This document shows positions 47,304 through 56,594 of a stretch of 64,000 nucleotides of DNA, piece after piece. The first letter of the stretch is position 1; each line of letters begins with the position of its first letter. The notes below the pieces were generated by a model. The model did not search any database. It was not told where the DNA came from and saw only the letters and a list, made by a program, of their open reading frames with translations. Source of the DNA: an uncultured Ignavibacteria bacterium (lineage in GTDB: Bacteria > Bacteroidota > Ignavibacteria > Kapaibacteriales > UBA2268); the NCBI GenBank assembly GCA_903862655.1, contig CAIOZA010000019.1, positions 70,960-134,959 on the forward strand. The letters are read 5' to 3'. A program made the position numbers and the translations under genes.

Positions 47304-48623
47304 TTAAAGTATTATCTGAATTCCACCAGCTAATAAATGCATTTTGCTGTAATTATATTCTACAAAAAATCTAAAATTTGAAATTTGCTTTGCTAATCCA
47401 AGGGTAACTTTAAATCTTTTATCCTGCAAACTTAGAACAACATTTTGCGGTTGAGTATCACCTGTATATCCTCTTGATGGATCGGCAGGGAGAATTCGTC
47501 TTAATGGTTGGCCCAGAGAATCTTTTCCCAAATCAATTGCTTCAAGTAATCCTAATTGCCATTGTACTTCAACCGGGAGAGTGAATTGATAATTGGTATT
47601 TATATTAAATATATCGTAAGACAAACCACCATAGACATCAAGAATTCCTTCAAATTGTTTGCTGGCATGCAGATTAAAATTCCAGATAGTGCCATTTGCT
47701 TCGAGAGTTGCTTGAGTGACACCTACTATATTCTTTAAGTTTGTTCCCTGGTAAACAATCTGAAAGGCAAGATCGAACCATCTTTCAGGAAAATATTGAG
47801 AAATACTGTGTTTCAACCCGATTCCCCAAAATGCAAATTTTCCGATAGTCGGTCCCCAATCAACTGGGGGAATTATTCTCAACATAAGTTCTGTACCATA
47901 GATTGAACCTATTTCGAATTGTGGAACTACTGCATAAATTCTCTGTAAATCTGCTCCATCAGGTAAAGTGTAAACTGTTGGAAATTGTTTTATTGCATTT
48001 GAAATAGTCGCTTTCATTGAATCACTCAAAAGGGACCAAAGAGGCTTGTTGAGTAATGGAATTACAGGATAAGTTTGAACAAGACTATCCAGAACATAAG
48101 TTGGAATGAAAATTCTTGACTGGCCTTTTCCCAGAATTGTCGGTGCAGTAGTTGGTGGAGTCATTGACCCTCCTACAATAGCCTGATTAAGATATACTTT
48201 GAATGCGTAGGCCAGTAAACCTGCAGTGTCCTTTATTGTCTTTATTCCAGGTGTAGGTAACATCTGTAATTCAACATATTTCTGCAACTCAGTAGCATCA
48301 AATTCAGCTCGAGGGATTTTAGGGGTATAAGTTTTTTGTCCATCACCAATAAAACCCATCATGCCGTTGACACTGATTTTGAAATAAGGCTTACTAACAT
48401 CTTTTGGAATATAAGCCTGATTATAAAAACCGGAGTTTGACGTAGAGTTTACAGCTTCTACAAGAGGATTCATGTACGGAAGACCGTTGAGTTCAAATAT
48501 TTCTTTACTGAACATCCTGGCAAGACTGATTGTATAATCACTTGCACGAGGATAATTCAATTCTGAATAAACTGAACCACTGTAAATGATAAGAAATATG
48601 CCTATTATCAGAAATTTTTTCAT
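47304..48623 (-). CDS. DUF6588-like outer-membrane protein
   Basis: 439 residues with a signal peptide (MKKFLIIGIFLIIYSGSVYS). The N-terminal part has NGLPYMNPLVEAVNSTSNSG and a conserved-looking HxxVNGMMGFIGD-like segment (FKISVNGMMGFIGDGQKTY). The C-terminal half alternates like a barrel and ends LLAGGIQIIL. This agrees with DUF6588 proteins of Bacteroidota, possibly with OmpP1/FadL-like folds; the function is unknown. It follows a 65-codon membrane-protein gene by 2 nt and is in one run with dnaE upstream and folD downstream. Confidence 0.6.
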   Translation of the reverse strand: MKKFLIIGIFLIIYSGSVYSELNYPRASDYTISLARMFSKEIFELNGLPYMNPLVEAVNSTSNSGFYNQAYIPKDVSKPYFKISVNGMMGFIGDGQKTYTPKIPRAEFDATELQKYVELQMLPTPGIKTIKDTAGLLAYAFKVYLNQAIVGGSMTPPTTAPTILGKGQSRIFIPTYVLDSLVQTYPVIPLLNKPLWSLLSDSMKATISNAIKQFPTVYTLPDGADLQRIYAVVPQFEIGSIYGTELMLRIIPPVDWGPTIGKFAFWGIGLKHSISQYFPERWFDLAFQIVYQGTNLKNIVGVTQATLEANGTIWNFNLHASKQFEGILDVYGGLSYDIFNINTNYQFTLPVEVQWQLGLLEAIDLGKDSLGQPLRRILPADPSRGYTGDTQPQNVVLSLQDKRFKVTLGLAKQISNFRFFVEYNYSKMHLLAGGIQIIL

Positions 48624-48625
48624 AT

Positions 48626-48811
48626 TTATTTAAATAATTTTTTTCGAATAATTACAAATAATGGTAAAGCTATTAACAAAACAAGGATAATCATGCTAAT
48701 ATTAAATATCACAGAAAAAGCAAGTCTCAACATGGACAAGAGTAGGCTCATTAAGACAAGGGCGATAATAATTGCTACTACCCAGGATGCTATAATTTTG
48801 AAAGTTTTCAT
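48626..48811 (-). CDS. Small two-helix membrane protein
   Basis: 61 residues from the ATG at 48811 (a second in-frame ATG is four codons upstream). Two hydrophobic helices, about IASWVVAIIIALVLMSLLLS and FSVIFNISMIILVLLIALPL, with a basic tail (RKKLFK). It lies 17 nt after the dnaE stop and 2 nt before the DUF6588-like gene, so it is probably translated from the dnaE transcript. No domain is recognised. Confidence 0.65.
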   Translation of the reverse strand: MKTFKIIASWVVAIIIALVLMSLLLSMLRLAFSVIFNISMIILVLLIALPLFVIIRKKLFK

Positions 48812-48828
48812 TTTTTGCTCCAAATAAC

Positions 48829-51800
48829 CTATAAAGAAGTTATTAATTTAACATTATTTTTTCCAAAAATATCAAGAATTTTATTTATAGTCTTTTCATT
48901 AATCGGCAAATTAACTTCCTCGGCTATAAGTTTTCTTCTGGTATTCAATATCTTATCAGTAACAAAAAAATTAATAAGTGTTTTGGCAGAAGGATCATCG
49001 CATAGTTTTAAAAATGACATCATATCGTATTCAGTATGCTTTTGAGAATCAAGCGAAATATTGAATCCTCTGGAATATTCAATAATACCATCGCCCAAAG
49101 GCATTATTTTATCAACAATTATCTTTATAGTTTCACCATCACTTTCGGCTTTACCCAAACAAATAACAATTACATCTTCTTTCAAGTGATGAGCATTTCG
49201 ATTGTAAGATTCACTCCAGAAAATTAATTCGGCTTTAGCTGTCAAATCCTCAATTTTAACAAATGCAAAAGTATTACCTTTTTTATCAAGCCTAGTTTGT
49301 ATCTCGGTGATTATTCCGCATACCCTTACTTGTTCACCGATAAGTTTGCTATCAGGATTATCAAATTTAATGGTAGAAAGTGTCTCGATTAGGCCTCTAT
49401 ATCTTTGTAATGGATTACCAGACACATAGAATCCCAAATACTCTTTCTCTTTTGATAATTTATATCTTTCTTCCCATTCAGGACGATCAGTTAACTTTGG
49501 TTCTTTAACTTCAGTATGTTCTGCAGTACCCATGAATAAGCTATCCATATCATTTGAAGGCTTGCTTGAGGATTTAGAATAGTCGATAGCCATTTCAACA
49601 CCATAAAACAAAGTGGCTCTGTTTCCGGTTTTTGTTGAATCGAAAGCACCTGCACATATTAGTGCTTCAAGCACTCTTTTGTTAGCCATTTTACTATCAA
49701 GTCTGGATACAAAATCAAACATGGATGAGTACGATCCATTGCTGATTCTATCATTCATGATATTTAATGCGGCACCACTACCAACATTTTTGACTCCTGC
49801 CAGAGAAAAGTAGATTGTATTGCCAATTGCATTGAACTTTGAAGTTGAATTATTTACATCCGGTGGAAGTACTTGGATGTTCAGACTAGTGGCTTCAACC
49901 ATAAAATCTACAATCTTGCTTTGATTATTAAGTTCAGCAGTCATGTTGGCAGCGATAAATTCAGCTGGATAATGAGCCTTGAGCCAAGCGGTCTGATATG
50001 CCAAAATTGAATACGCCAGTGAATGCGATTTATTAAAACCATATTGAGCAAACTTTTCAATTAAATCAAATATTTCCTCAGCAATTTTTTTTGTAAAATC
50101 ATTTTTCATTGCTCCTTCAACAAATTTCGCCTTTTGTTCAGCCATCATTTTTGCGTCTTTTTTTCCCATAGCTCTACGAATAATATCTGATTGGCCCAGA
50201 GTAAAACCGCCAATATCTCTTGCTAACTGCATGACCTGTTCTTGATAAACAATAACTCCGTAGGTTTTGTTTAATGAATTTTCCATAGTTGGATGCAAAT
50301 ATTCAATAGATTTTCTTCCGAACTTTCTTTCGATAAACTCGGGAATATTTTCCATTGGTCCAGGACGATAAAGAGCATTCATAGCTGTAATCTCTTCAAT
50401 ATCTTTCGGCTTTAATTGTTTGAGAAATTCTTTCATTCCATCAGATTCAAACTGAAAAACACCTAGAGTCTGACCATTTGAAAATATCTCATAAGTCTTA
50501 TCATCGTTAAAATCAATAGTATCTACGTCAATATCAATTCCATGATTATTCTTTATCATTTCGAGAGTATTATCTATGATTGAAAGAGTTCTCAGACCAA
50601 GAAAATCCATCTTGAGCAATCCAGCAGTTTCAAGGTCTTTCATCCCATATTGAGTAGCTATATCAACGCCCTGATTTTTAGAACTAGGTGACTGATAAAG
50701 AGGAACATAATCAACAACATCACCCGGTGTAATAACAACTCCGGCAGCATGAGTAGATGTGTTGCGGAAGAGCCCCTCCAGAAGAGATGAATACTCAATT
50801 AGTTGTTTCATTTCAATATCTTCAGATTCGACAACCCATTTCAGATCATGCATTTTAATAGCATCATTGATAGGAGTAACCTTACCCTGAATTACAGGTA
50901 TCTTCGCAGTAATTGTATTTATTAGATTATGATTGATTCCAAGAACTCTACCAACATCCTTGAGAACAGCGCGAGATGATAATTTTCCAAAAGTAACAAT
51001 CTGAGCTACTGAATTCACTCCATACTTTTGTTTGACATATTCTATTACCTTCTCTCTTTTATCATCACAGAAATCAATATCAATATCAGGCATGTTTACA
51101 CGCTCAGGATTAAGGAATCTCTCGAAAAGCAAATCGTAAGGTAATGGGTTTACATTAGTAATTCCCAGAACATAAGCGACTAAACTTCCTGCAGCTGATC
51201 CTCTGCCCGGTCCTACCCTTACCCCCATTTTTTTTGCGGCAACTATGAAATCCTGCACAATCAGAAAGTATCCAGCAAATCCCATATCCAGAATAACCTG
51301 AAGCTCATATTTTAATCTGTCTTCTATCTCTTTAGTAATCTCTGGAAATCTTTCATGAGTTCCTATCCAAGTAAGTTCTGTAAGATAGTCATCCAAAGTA
51401 ACAGATTTACTGACTTCAGGAATAGGGAAATTTGGCAGGAAATATTTATGTTCAAATTCCAGATCACATTTATCCGCGATTTCGTTAGTATTTTCGATTG
51501 CTCCAGGAAAATCCTTGAAAAGATCATTCATCTGTTCGGAAGATTTAAAGTACATTTCTGCAGTACGATATCTTAACTGAGTGATATCAATTTTCTCGGA
51601 ATTACTTGATGAAGCGTCTTTAATATGAAGATAGACGTTATGAGCAATCGCATGTTCTTGTTTTATGTAATGAATATCATTTGTGGCAACCATCTTTATA
51701 TTCAATTTCTCTGCAATTATTGGTATATCTCTCAAGATAATTGGATCTTCAAGTAAATTATGATTCTGTAATTCAAGATAAAGATCATCCCCAAATACAT

Positions 51801-52302
51801 CTTGATAAAATTGAGCCTTTTTCATAGCAGTTTCAAAGTCACCATCAACCAGATGTGCATTGATTACTCCACCTAGACAAGCAGTACAAGCGATAATTCC
51901 TTCACTGTATTTTGCTATTAGTTCCTCATCAATCCTTGGTTTATAATAGAAACCTTCTGTATGGCCCAAAGTAGTAAGTTTTAACAGATTTTTATATCCT
52001 GTCATATTCTTTGCAATCAGCAAGAGATGGAAATAATTTTTCCTTTTTGATTTTTGTTTGCCGGAAGTATTGTCGAACCTGCTGCCATTAGCGACATACG
52101 CTTCGAAGCCGATTAGAGGTTTAATTTTTTCTTTTTTTGCTTTGTAATAAAATTCAAGACAACCAAACATTACTCCGTGATCTGTCAGAGCAAGAGCTTT
52201 CTGATCATATTTCTTAGCTTCTTTGATCAACTGCTCAGGAGTGCATGCTGCATCAAGAAGTGAGTAATGAGTATGATTATGCAAATGTACAAAATCGCAC
52301 AT
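48829..52302 (-). CDS. dnaE: DNA polymerase III alpha subunit
   Basis: 1157 residues from the ATG at 52302, which gives the family N-terminus MCDFVHLHNHTHYSLLDA; an in-frame ATG 27 codons upstream is rejected. The PHP domain (HLHNHTHYSLLDA and later ITDHGVMFG-like block) comes first, then the polymerase palm with PDIDIDFCDDKREKVIEYV carrying the catalytic aspartates, fingers, the HhH region (FDFVSRLDSKMANKRVLEAL) and an OB-fold near 1000-1060 (VRVCGIITEIQTRLDKKGN). It is the replicative polymerase. It leads an apparent five- or six-gene run to 45.2 kb. TATTTTTG on the minus strand at 52361-52368 may be a -7 box. Confidence 0.96.
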   Translation of the reverse strand: MCDFVHLHNHTHYSLLDAACTPEQLIKEAKKYDQKALALTDHGVMFGCLEFYYKAKKEKIKPLIGFEAYVANGSRFDNTSGKQKSKRKNYFHLLLIAKNMTGYKNLLKLTTLGHTEGFYYKPRIDEELIAKYSEGIIACTACLGGVINAHLVDGDFETAMKKAQFYQDVFGDDLYLELQNHNLLEDPIILRDIPIIAEKLNIKMVATNDIHYIKQEHAIAHNVYLHIKDASSSNSEKIDITQLRYRTAEMYFKSSEQMNDLFKDFPGAIENTNEIADKCDLEFEHKYFLPNFPIPEVSKSVTLDDYLTELTWIGTHERFPEITKEIEDRLKYELQVILDMGFAGYFLIVQDFIVAAKKMGVRVGPGRGSAAGSLVAYVLGITNVNPLPYDLLFERFLNPERVNMPDIDIDFCDDKREKVIEYVKQKYGVNSVAQIVTFGKLSSRAVLKDVGRVLGINHNLINTITAKIPVIQGKVTPINDAIKMHDLKWVVESEDIEMKQLIEYSSLLEGLFRNTSTHAAGVVITPGDVVDYVPLYQSPSSKNQGVDIATQYGMKDLETAGLLKMDFLGLRTLSIIDNTLEMIKNNHGIDIDVDTIDFNDDKTYEIFSNGQTLGVFQFESDGMKEFLKQLKPKDIEEITAMNALYRPGPMENIPEFIERKFGRKSIEYLHPTMENSLNKTYGVIVYQEQVMQLARDIGGFTLGQSDIIRRAMGKKDAKMMAEQKAKFVEGAMKNDFTKKIAEEIFDLIEKFAQYGFNKSHSLAYSILAYQTAWLKAHYPAEFIAANMTAELNNQSKIVDFMVEATSLNIQVLPPDVNNSTSKFNAIGNTIYFSLAGVKNVGSGAALNIMNDRISNGSYSSMFDFVSRLDSKMANKRVLEALICAGAFDSTKTGNRATLFYGVEMAIDYSKSSSKPSNDMDSLFMGTAEHTEVKEPKLTDRPEWEERYKLSKEKEYLGFYVSGNPLQRYRGLIETLSTIKFDNPDSKLIGEQVRVCGIITEIQTRLDKKGNTFAFVKIEDLTAKAELIFWSESYNRNAHHLKEDVIVICLGKAESDGETIKIIVDKIMPLGDGIIEYSRGFNISLDSQKHTEYDMMSFLKLCDDPSAKTLINFFVTDKILNTRRKLIAEEVNLPINEKTINKILDIFGKNNVKLITSL

Positions 52303-52484
52303 ATATAAATTCCTTATTCTATTTCCGGTGATTGTAATGCTTTTATCATTTTTCGTGGAACAAAAATAAATATTCAGCACCACTGATTATCCACAAAATC
52401 AAATTTCGATAAATGTATAATCTGTTCATTATTTGTCAAAAAGTTAAGTATTTTTGTAGTTTATGATTTAACCAGGTTATTTAA

Positions 52485-53588
52485 TTGAAAAGATATTTCA
52501 TTGTAGCAGGTGAGCCTTCCGGAGATATGCATGGTGCAAGGTTAATTAATTCAATGAAACGAATCAATCCAAATATTGAATTCGTTGGTATTGGTGGACC
52601 GGCAATGGCTATGGTAGGATTGATTTCTATTGTTCCGATGGAAAAAATTTCAGTTATTGGTATGTGGGAAGTTGCTAAAAGAATTATTTTTTTTAGGAAT
52701 TTACTTTCAGATTGCAGAAAAATATTGGCTCAATCAAAATTCGATGCATTTATCCCAATAGATTTTCCCGGGTTTAACCTCAAACTATCAGAATTTGCTC
52801 ACAAAATCAATATTCCAGTAATTTATTATATTGCTCCACAATTGTGGGCATGGGGTAAAAAAAGAGCTATTAAGATGCAGAAGATTGTTGATCAACTTCT
52901 AGTCGTTTTTCCATTCGAGGAGGAATTTTTTACTAATCATAAAATAAAGACAACTTTTGTCGGCCATCCACTTCTTGATGATCCAACAATCCCTGACAAT
53001 TTTCCCGAGTTTGAAGGCAGACAAAATAATATCGTGATTTTTCCTGGGAGTAGAAAACAAGAATTATCGAGACACTCTCAATTGATTATTGATATTGCTA
53101 AAGAAATCAACCAAAAACTACCAGATTATTCCATATCGTTAGCCTCAGCAAAATCCTTAGACGTAAAAGAATATGAACTAATTAAAAGGAATACACCAAA
53201 TATTCATTTTGATTTCAATAACCGAAAAATGATGCTGAATGCCAAAGCCGGTATTATCAAAACAGGCACATCAAATCTTGAAGCAGCCTTATGCGGACTA
53301 CCTTTTAGCATGTTTTATAAGACTTCTTCTCTTTCATATTGGATAACTCGTAATCTTGTAGATATTAAGTATCTGTCTTTAATTAATATCTTAACGAATA
53401 AACCAATTATACATGAATTCATTCAATGGGAAGCAAATTCAAAAGCCATTGTTGAGGATCTGATTGAAATTCTGCAAAACCCTCAAAGATATAAAGAAAT
53501 TCAAGACAATTATCGGACTATAAAAAAATTGCTTGGGAATAAAGGTGCATCAGACATAGCTGCATCAAAAATTGTAGAATTGACTTAA
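52485..53588 (+). CDS. lpxB: Lipid-A-disaccharide synthase
   Basis: 367 residues beginning with a TTG at 52485 (KRYFIVAGEPSGDMHGARL), the only start giving the family N-terminus. Blocks: FVGIGGPAM, DFPGFNLKLSEFAHK, YYIAPQLWAWGKKRA, FVGHPLLDD, FPGSRKQEL and KTGTSNLEAAL. It condenses UDP-diacylglucosamine with lipid X to make lipid A disaccharide. It starts a five-gene cluster with 4-nt or smaller gaps: lpxB, DUF374 acyltransferase, lpxK, a C26-type hydrolase and an M23-like protein. Confidence 0.93.
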   Translation: MKRYFIVAGEPSGDMHGARLINSMKRINPNIEFVGIGGPAMAMVGLISIVPMEKISVIGMWEVAKRIIFFRNLLSDCRKILAQSKFDAFIPIDFPGFNLKLSEFAHKINIPVIYYIAPQLWAWGKKRAIKMQKIVDQLLVVFPFEEEFFTNHKIKTTFVGHPLLDDPTIPDNFPEFEGRQNNIVIFPGSRKQELSRHSQLIIDIAKEINQKLPDYSISLASAKSLDVKEYELIKRNTPNIHFDFNNRKMMLNAKAGIIKTGTSNLEAALCGLPFSMFYKTSSLSYWITRNLVDIKYLSLINILTNKPIIHEFIQWEANSKAIVEDLIEILQNPQRYKEIQDNYRTIKKLLGNKGASDIAASKIVELT

Positions 53589-53592
53589 ATTA

Positions 53593-54177
53593 ATGGAAAA
53601 AGTAAAACTCAAATACAAAATTGCATCTCTACTTATTGCACTTCTTGTCAGAACCTGGAGGATTAAAATTTCAGGCAATCTGCCAAAATCAAATGCTATT
53701 GTAGTATTCTGGCATGGAAAGATGCTACCGGGATGGTATATTTTCCGAAAGCATAATCCAATTGGAGTGGTGAGCCCTAGCAAAGATGGAGAGATTTTAT
53801 CTTATTTGCTTAGCTTATGGAATTATAGACTACTCAGAGGTTCATCGAATCAAAACAGCAAACAACTTTTAGAAGAAATAACTGCCGAAGCAAAAAATAA
53901 TCTGATTGTAATGACTCCGGACGGACCCAAGGGTCCAATTTACAAGATGAAAGCAGGAGCTTTAGTAGCAGCTCAAAGAGCTAATGTACCCATCATCTTA
54001 TGTGGAATTCAATCAGATTGCAGTAAGCTTTTTATTAAAAGTTGGGACAGGTTTTTATTACCATTTCCATTTGCCAAAGTGATTATTAATTTATCAGCTC
54101 CTATATTTATTTCTCCTGCACTGAACCGAGAGGAAGTTTCGATGAAAATTGAAGAACTTGAAATGGAGTTGAATTAA
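53593..54177 (+). CDS. Lysophospholipid acyltransferase family protein (DUF374)
   Basis: 194 residues. The DUF374 motifs are VVFWHGKMLPGWYIFRK (with the conserved His of the acyltransferase HxxxxD-like site), VSPSKDGEIL and MTPDGPKGPIYKMKAGALV, which resemble PlsC/LpxL-family enzymes. A hydrophobic helix (YKIASLLIALLVRTW) may associate with the membrane. Position between lpxB and lpxK suggests a lipid A late-acylation role; this is inference. Gaps to neighbours are 4 and 2 nt. Confidence 0.82.
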   Translation: MEKVKLKYKIASLLIALLVRTWRIKISGNLPKSNAIVVFWHGKMLPGWYIFRKHNPIGVVSPSKDGEILSYLLSLWNYRLLRGSSNQNSKQLLEEITAEAKNNLIVMTPDGPKGPIYKMKAGALVAAQRANVPIILCGIQSDCSKLFIKSWDRFLLPFPFAKVIINLSAPIFISPALNREEVSMKIEELEMELN

Positions 54178-54179
54178 CT

Positions 54180-55214
54180 ATGATTAATGGTAAATTCACT
54201 GGAAGAATCTTAAAATCTTTAAAATCATTTTCATCATTGATTTATGAACTGATTGTCAATTTCAGAAATAAGCGGTTTGATGAGCATAAGATAAAAACTT
54301 ATAAAACTGTAAAACCGTTGATCAGTATTGGCAATATCTCAATGGGAGGAACCGGTAAGACTCCACTGACAATCTATCTTTGTAAATTAATTCTTGATTT
54401 AGGTTATAAACCTACAGTTATTGGTTTAGGATATAAACGCACAAACAAAGGGCTGGTATCGATCAACAAAGATAATCCTGAAAACACAGACTGGTATGAA
54501 ATTGGCGATGAAATGTATTTGATCCACAAAAAATTAAACGTTCCAGTTTATGTTCATGAAAAAAAATATGTTGCGGCTCTGGAAGCCGATAAAAATGATT
54601 CGGACATTTTAATTTTGGATGATGGATACCAGCATAGATATTTAGAAAGAGATCTAAATATCCTAATTTTAGATAATCGCACTTTTAACGAACCATTTGT
54701 AGTGCCCAAAGGATACTTGCGTGAACCTTTTTCAGAGATTCAAAGAGCTAATTTAATTTTTATACCTGATACAATTCAAGATGCTGCTTTGCTTCATGAT
54801 GTAAATCAAGATAAGATTATCCGTTTCAATTTTTCCAATTATATACCATATCTAATGGATGACAAAAGTGTTCTGCTAAATCAAGACGAGAATCTACTAG
54901 CTTTCTGCGGGATTGCTAATCCTGAAAGATTTTTTCAAAGTGTAACTAATTTTTGTCCTCGTATGGTTTTTGCCTTGAAATTTCCCGACCATCATCACTA
55001 TACTGATGTTAATATTAATAATATCGTTAAAAAGGCACTCAACAGCAATGTTAAAATTTTAATCACAACAGAAAAAGATGCTTTAAAAATTCTTAAATTT
55101 GCCGATATATTAAAAGAAAATGACATAAAGTGTTTTGTTTATCCGGTAGATATTCAGATTACTAGTGGATATGATTTGCTATTGAATAAAATTAACGATC
55201 TATTTGAAAAATGA
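54180..55214 (+). CDS. lpxK: Tetraacyldisaccharide 4'-kinase
   Basis: 344 residues. The P-loop is SIGNISMGGTGKTPL (49-63), and the LpxK signature LILDDGYQHRYLERDLNILI is present, with VPKGYLREPF and KDALKIL-type C-terminal blocks. It phosphorylates the lipid A disaccharide at the 4' position. A single N-terminal membrane helix is expected; residues 15-27 are only moderately hydrophobic. Its stop codon overlaps the ATG of the next gene (ATGA). Confidence 0.93.
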   Translation: MINGKFTGRILKSLKSFSSLIYELIVNFRNKRFDEHKIKTYKTVKPLISIGNISMGGTGKTPLTIYLCKLILDLGYKPTVIGLGYKRTNKGLVSINKDNPENTDWYEIGDEMYLIHKKLNVPVYVHEKKYVAALEADKNDSDILILDDGYQHRYLERDLNILILDNRTFNEPFVVPKGYLREPFSEIQRANLIFIPDTIQDAALLHDVNQDKIIRFNFSNYIPYLMDDKSVLLNQDENLLAFCGIANPERFFQSVTNFCPRMVFALKFPDHHHYTDVNINNIVKKALNSNVKILITTEKDALKILKFADILKENDIKCFVYPVDIQITSGYDLLLNKINDLFEK

Positions 55215-56038
55215 GGTTTGTTTTGAGAAAATTGATCTACTTGAAGATTTACTTAATTTTGCTAATATTTGTCCTGACCTTTACAGCATGTTCAAGAGAA
55301 TTACCTGATAAAAAAATAATAATTGCTATTTCTAAAGGTAGCGGATCTGAACATTATGAACAATATGCCAAATGGTTGAAATCTATCGACAATAATATTG
55401 TTTGTATCGATCTTTACTTTAAGAGCAACAAAGAAGCAATGGAAATCATCTCGAAAGCCGATGGTCTATTACTAACAGGAGGCCCTGATATTCACCCCCA
55501 GCGCTATGATAAAAATGAGGAAGCAAACAGATGTGAGATAGATTTAAAGAGAGATTCTTTAGAATTCACTATAATTGATTCTGCATTAAAGAAAAAAATT
55601 CCAATTTTCGGTATTTGTAGAGGATTACAAATACTGAATGTCGCACTTGGTGGCTCGTTGATTGTAGATATTCCTGAAGATTTTGGTAAAAAGATAAAAC
55701 ATCGTTCGGATGATGGGAAAATTTGTACGCATGATGTATATCTAATTAATAACAATTCTGCTACTTCAAAAATTATATCTTTGAGAAAAGGTCAAGTAAA
55801 TTCTTATCATCACCAAGGTATTAATAAACTGGCAAAGGATTTGATAGTGACTTTAATGGCAAATGATAGTTTGCCGGAAGCCATCGAACTACAAGACATG
55901 AAGAGCAGATCTTTTTTAATGGCAGTACAGTGGCACCCGGAGAGACTTGACAGCAATAATGGCTATTCTAAACCTTTTGCTGTCGAATTTATCAAACAAG
56001 TTCGTCTATACAATATGAATACTAAAAAGTCATTATAA
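55211..56038 (+). CDS. Lipoprotein-type class I glutamine amidotransferase (peptidase C26, PuuD-like)
   Basis: 275 residues; ATG overlaps the lpxK stop. N-terminal signal (YLKIYLILLIFVLTFTACSRE) with Cys27 is lipobox-like, so the protein is probably lipid-anchored. The C26 fold follows: LLLTGGPDIHPQRYD, the nucleophile Cys136 in PIFGICRGLQILNVALGG, and VQWHPER with the catalytic His and Glu. Family members hydrolyse gamma-glutamyl amides (PuuD cleaves gamma-glutamyl-GABA in the cytosol). A lipid-anchored one in an lpx operon is unusual; the substrate may be periplasmic gamma-glutamyl peptides or peptidoglycan. Confidence 0.82.
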   Translation: MRFVLRKLIYLKIYLILLIFVLTFTACSRELPDKKIIIAISKGSGSEHYEQYAKWLKSIDNNIVCIDLYFKSNKEAMEIISKADGLLLTGGPDIHPQRYDKNEEANRCEIDLKRDSLEFTIIDSALKKKIPIFGICRGLQILNVALGGSLIVDIPEDFGKKIKHRSDDGKICTHDVYLINNNSATSKIISLRKGQVNSYHHQGINKLAKDLIVTLMANDSLPEAIELQDMKSRSFLMAVQWHPERLDSNNGYSKPFAVEFIKQVRLYNMNTKKSL

Positions 56039-56041
56039 GTT

Positions 56042-56593
56042 ATGAAAATTTGGCCAGTACCAGATAGCTATAGTCAGGAATTACCGAAACCGGGCACTCC
56101 CGGATGTTTTTGGGATAATCGCGAAGATAGGTACCATTGTGGAGTTGATATTTTTGCTCCACCCAATTCTGTTGTATACGCCATTCAGAGTGGTGTGGTA
56201 ATTGATGTAGGTGTTTTTACGAAACCTGATGAATTATTATTCTGGAATACGTCTTACTATGTTACAATCAAAACTCCTCAGAATTTGAATATAAAATACG
56301 CAGAGTTATCAGAAGTATTTGTAAGAATTGGAGATTTTATTAATGCTGGTCAGATGCTTGGTCGAATTAACGATGTTCTAAATGAAGAAAACATATCACA
56401 TAATACTCTTCAGTATATTCGTGAATTGCTTTCTTTAGGTTTCACATGTATGTTACATCTGGAAGCTTATATAGCTCCAATTACTGAAGTCAGACCTTAT
56501 GATAGCGGGAATTACTTTGGAACAGAAAAGCCTTATTCGCTAATCGATCCGGCAATCATATTAAATGGCACCAAAAGCCGATTTAATGATTAA
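56042..56593 (+). CDS. Degenerate M23/LytM-like protein, probably non-catalytic
   Basis: 183 residues, no signal peptide visible. M23 landmarks: RYHCGVDIFAPPNSVVYAI gives zinc ligands H32 and D36; TIKTPQNLNIKYAELSEVF has YAELS where active enzymes have YAHLS (Glu88 for His); MLHLEAY has Met137 where the first His of HxH is expected but retains H139. So zinc ligands remain and both catalytic histidines are missing, as in regulatory LytM domains. It starts 3 nt after the C26 gene and ends 1 bp before the convergent gene, leaving no room for a terminator. Confidence 0.7.
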   Translation: MKIWPVPDSYSQELPKPGTPGCFWDNREDRYHCGVDIFAPPNSVVYAIQSGVVIDVGVFTKPDELLFWNTSYYVTIKTPQNLNIKYAELSEVFVRIGDFINAGQMLGRINDVLNEENISHNTLQYIRELLSLGFTCMLHLEAYIAPITEVRPYDSGNYFGTEKPYSLIDPAIILNGTKSRFND

Positions 56594-56594
56594 C

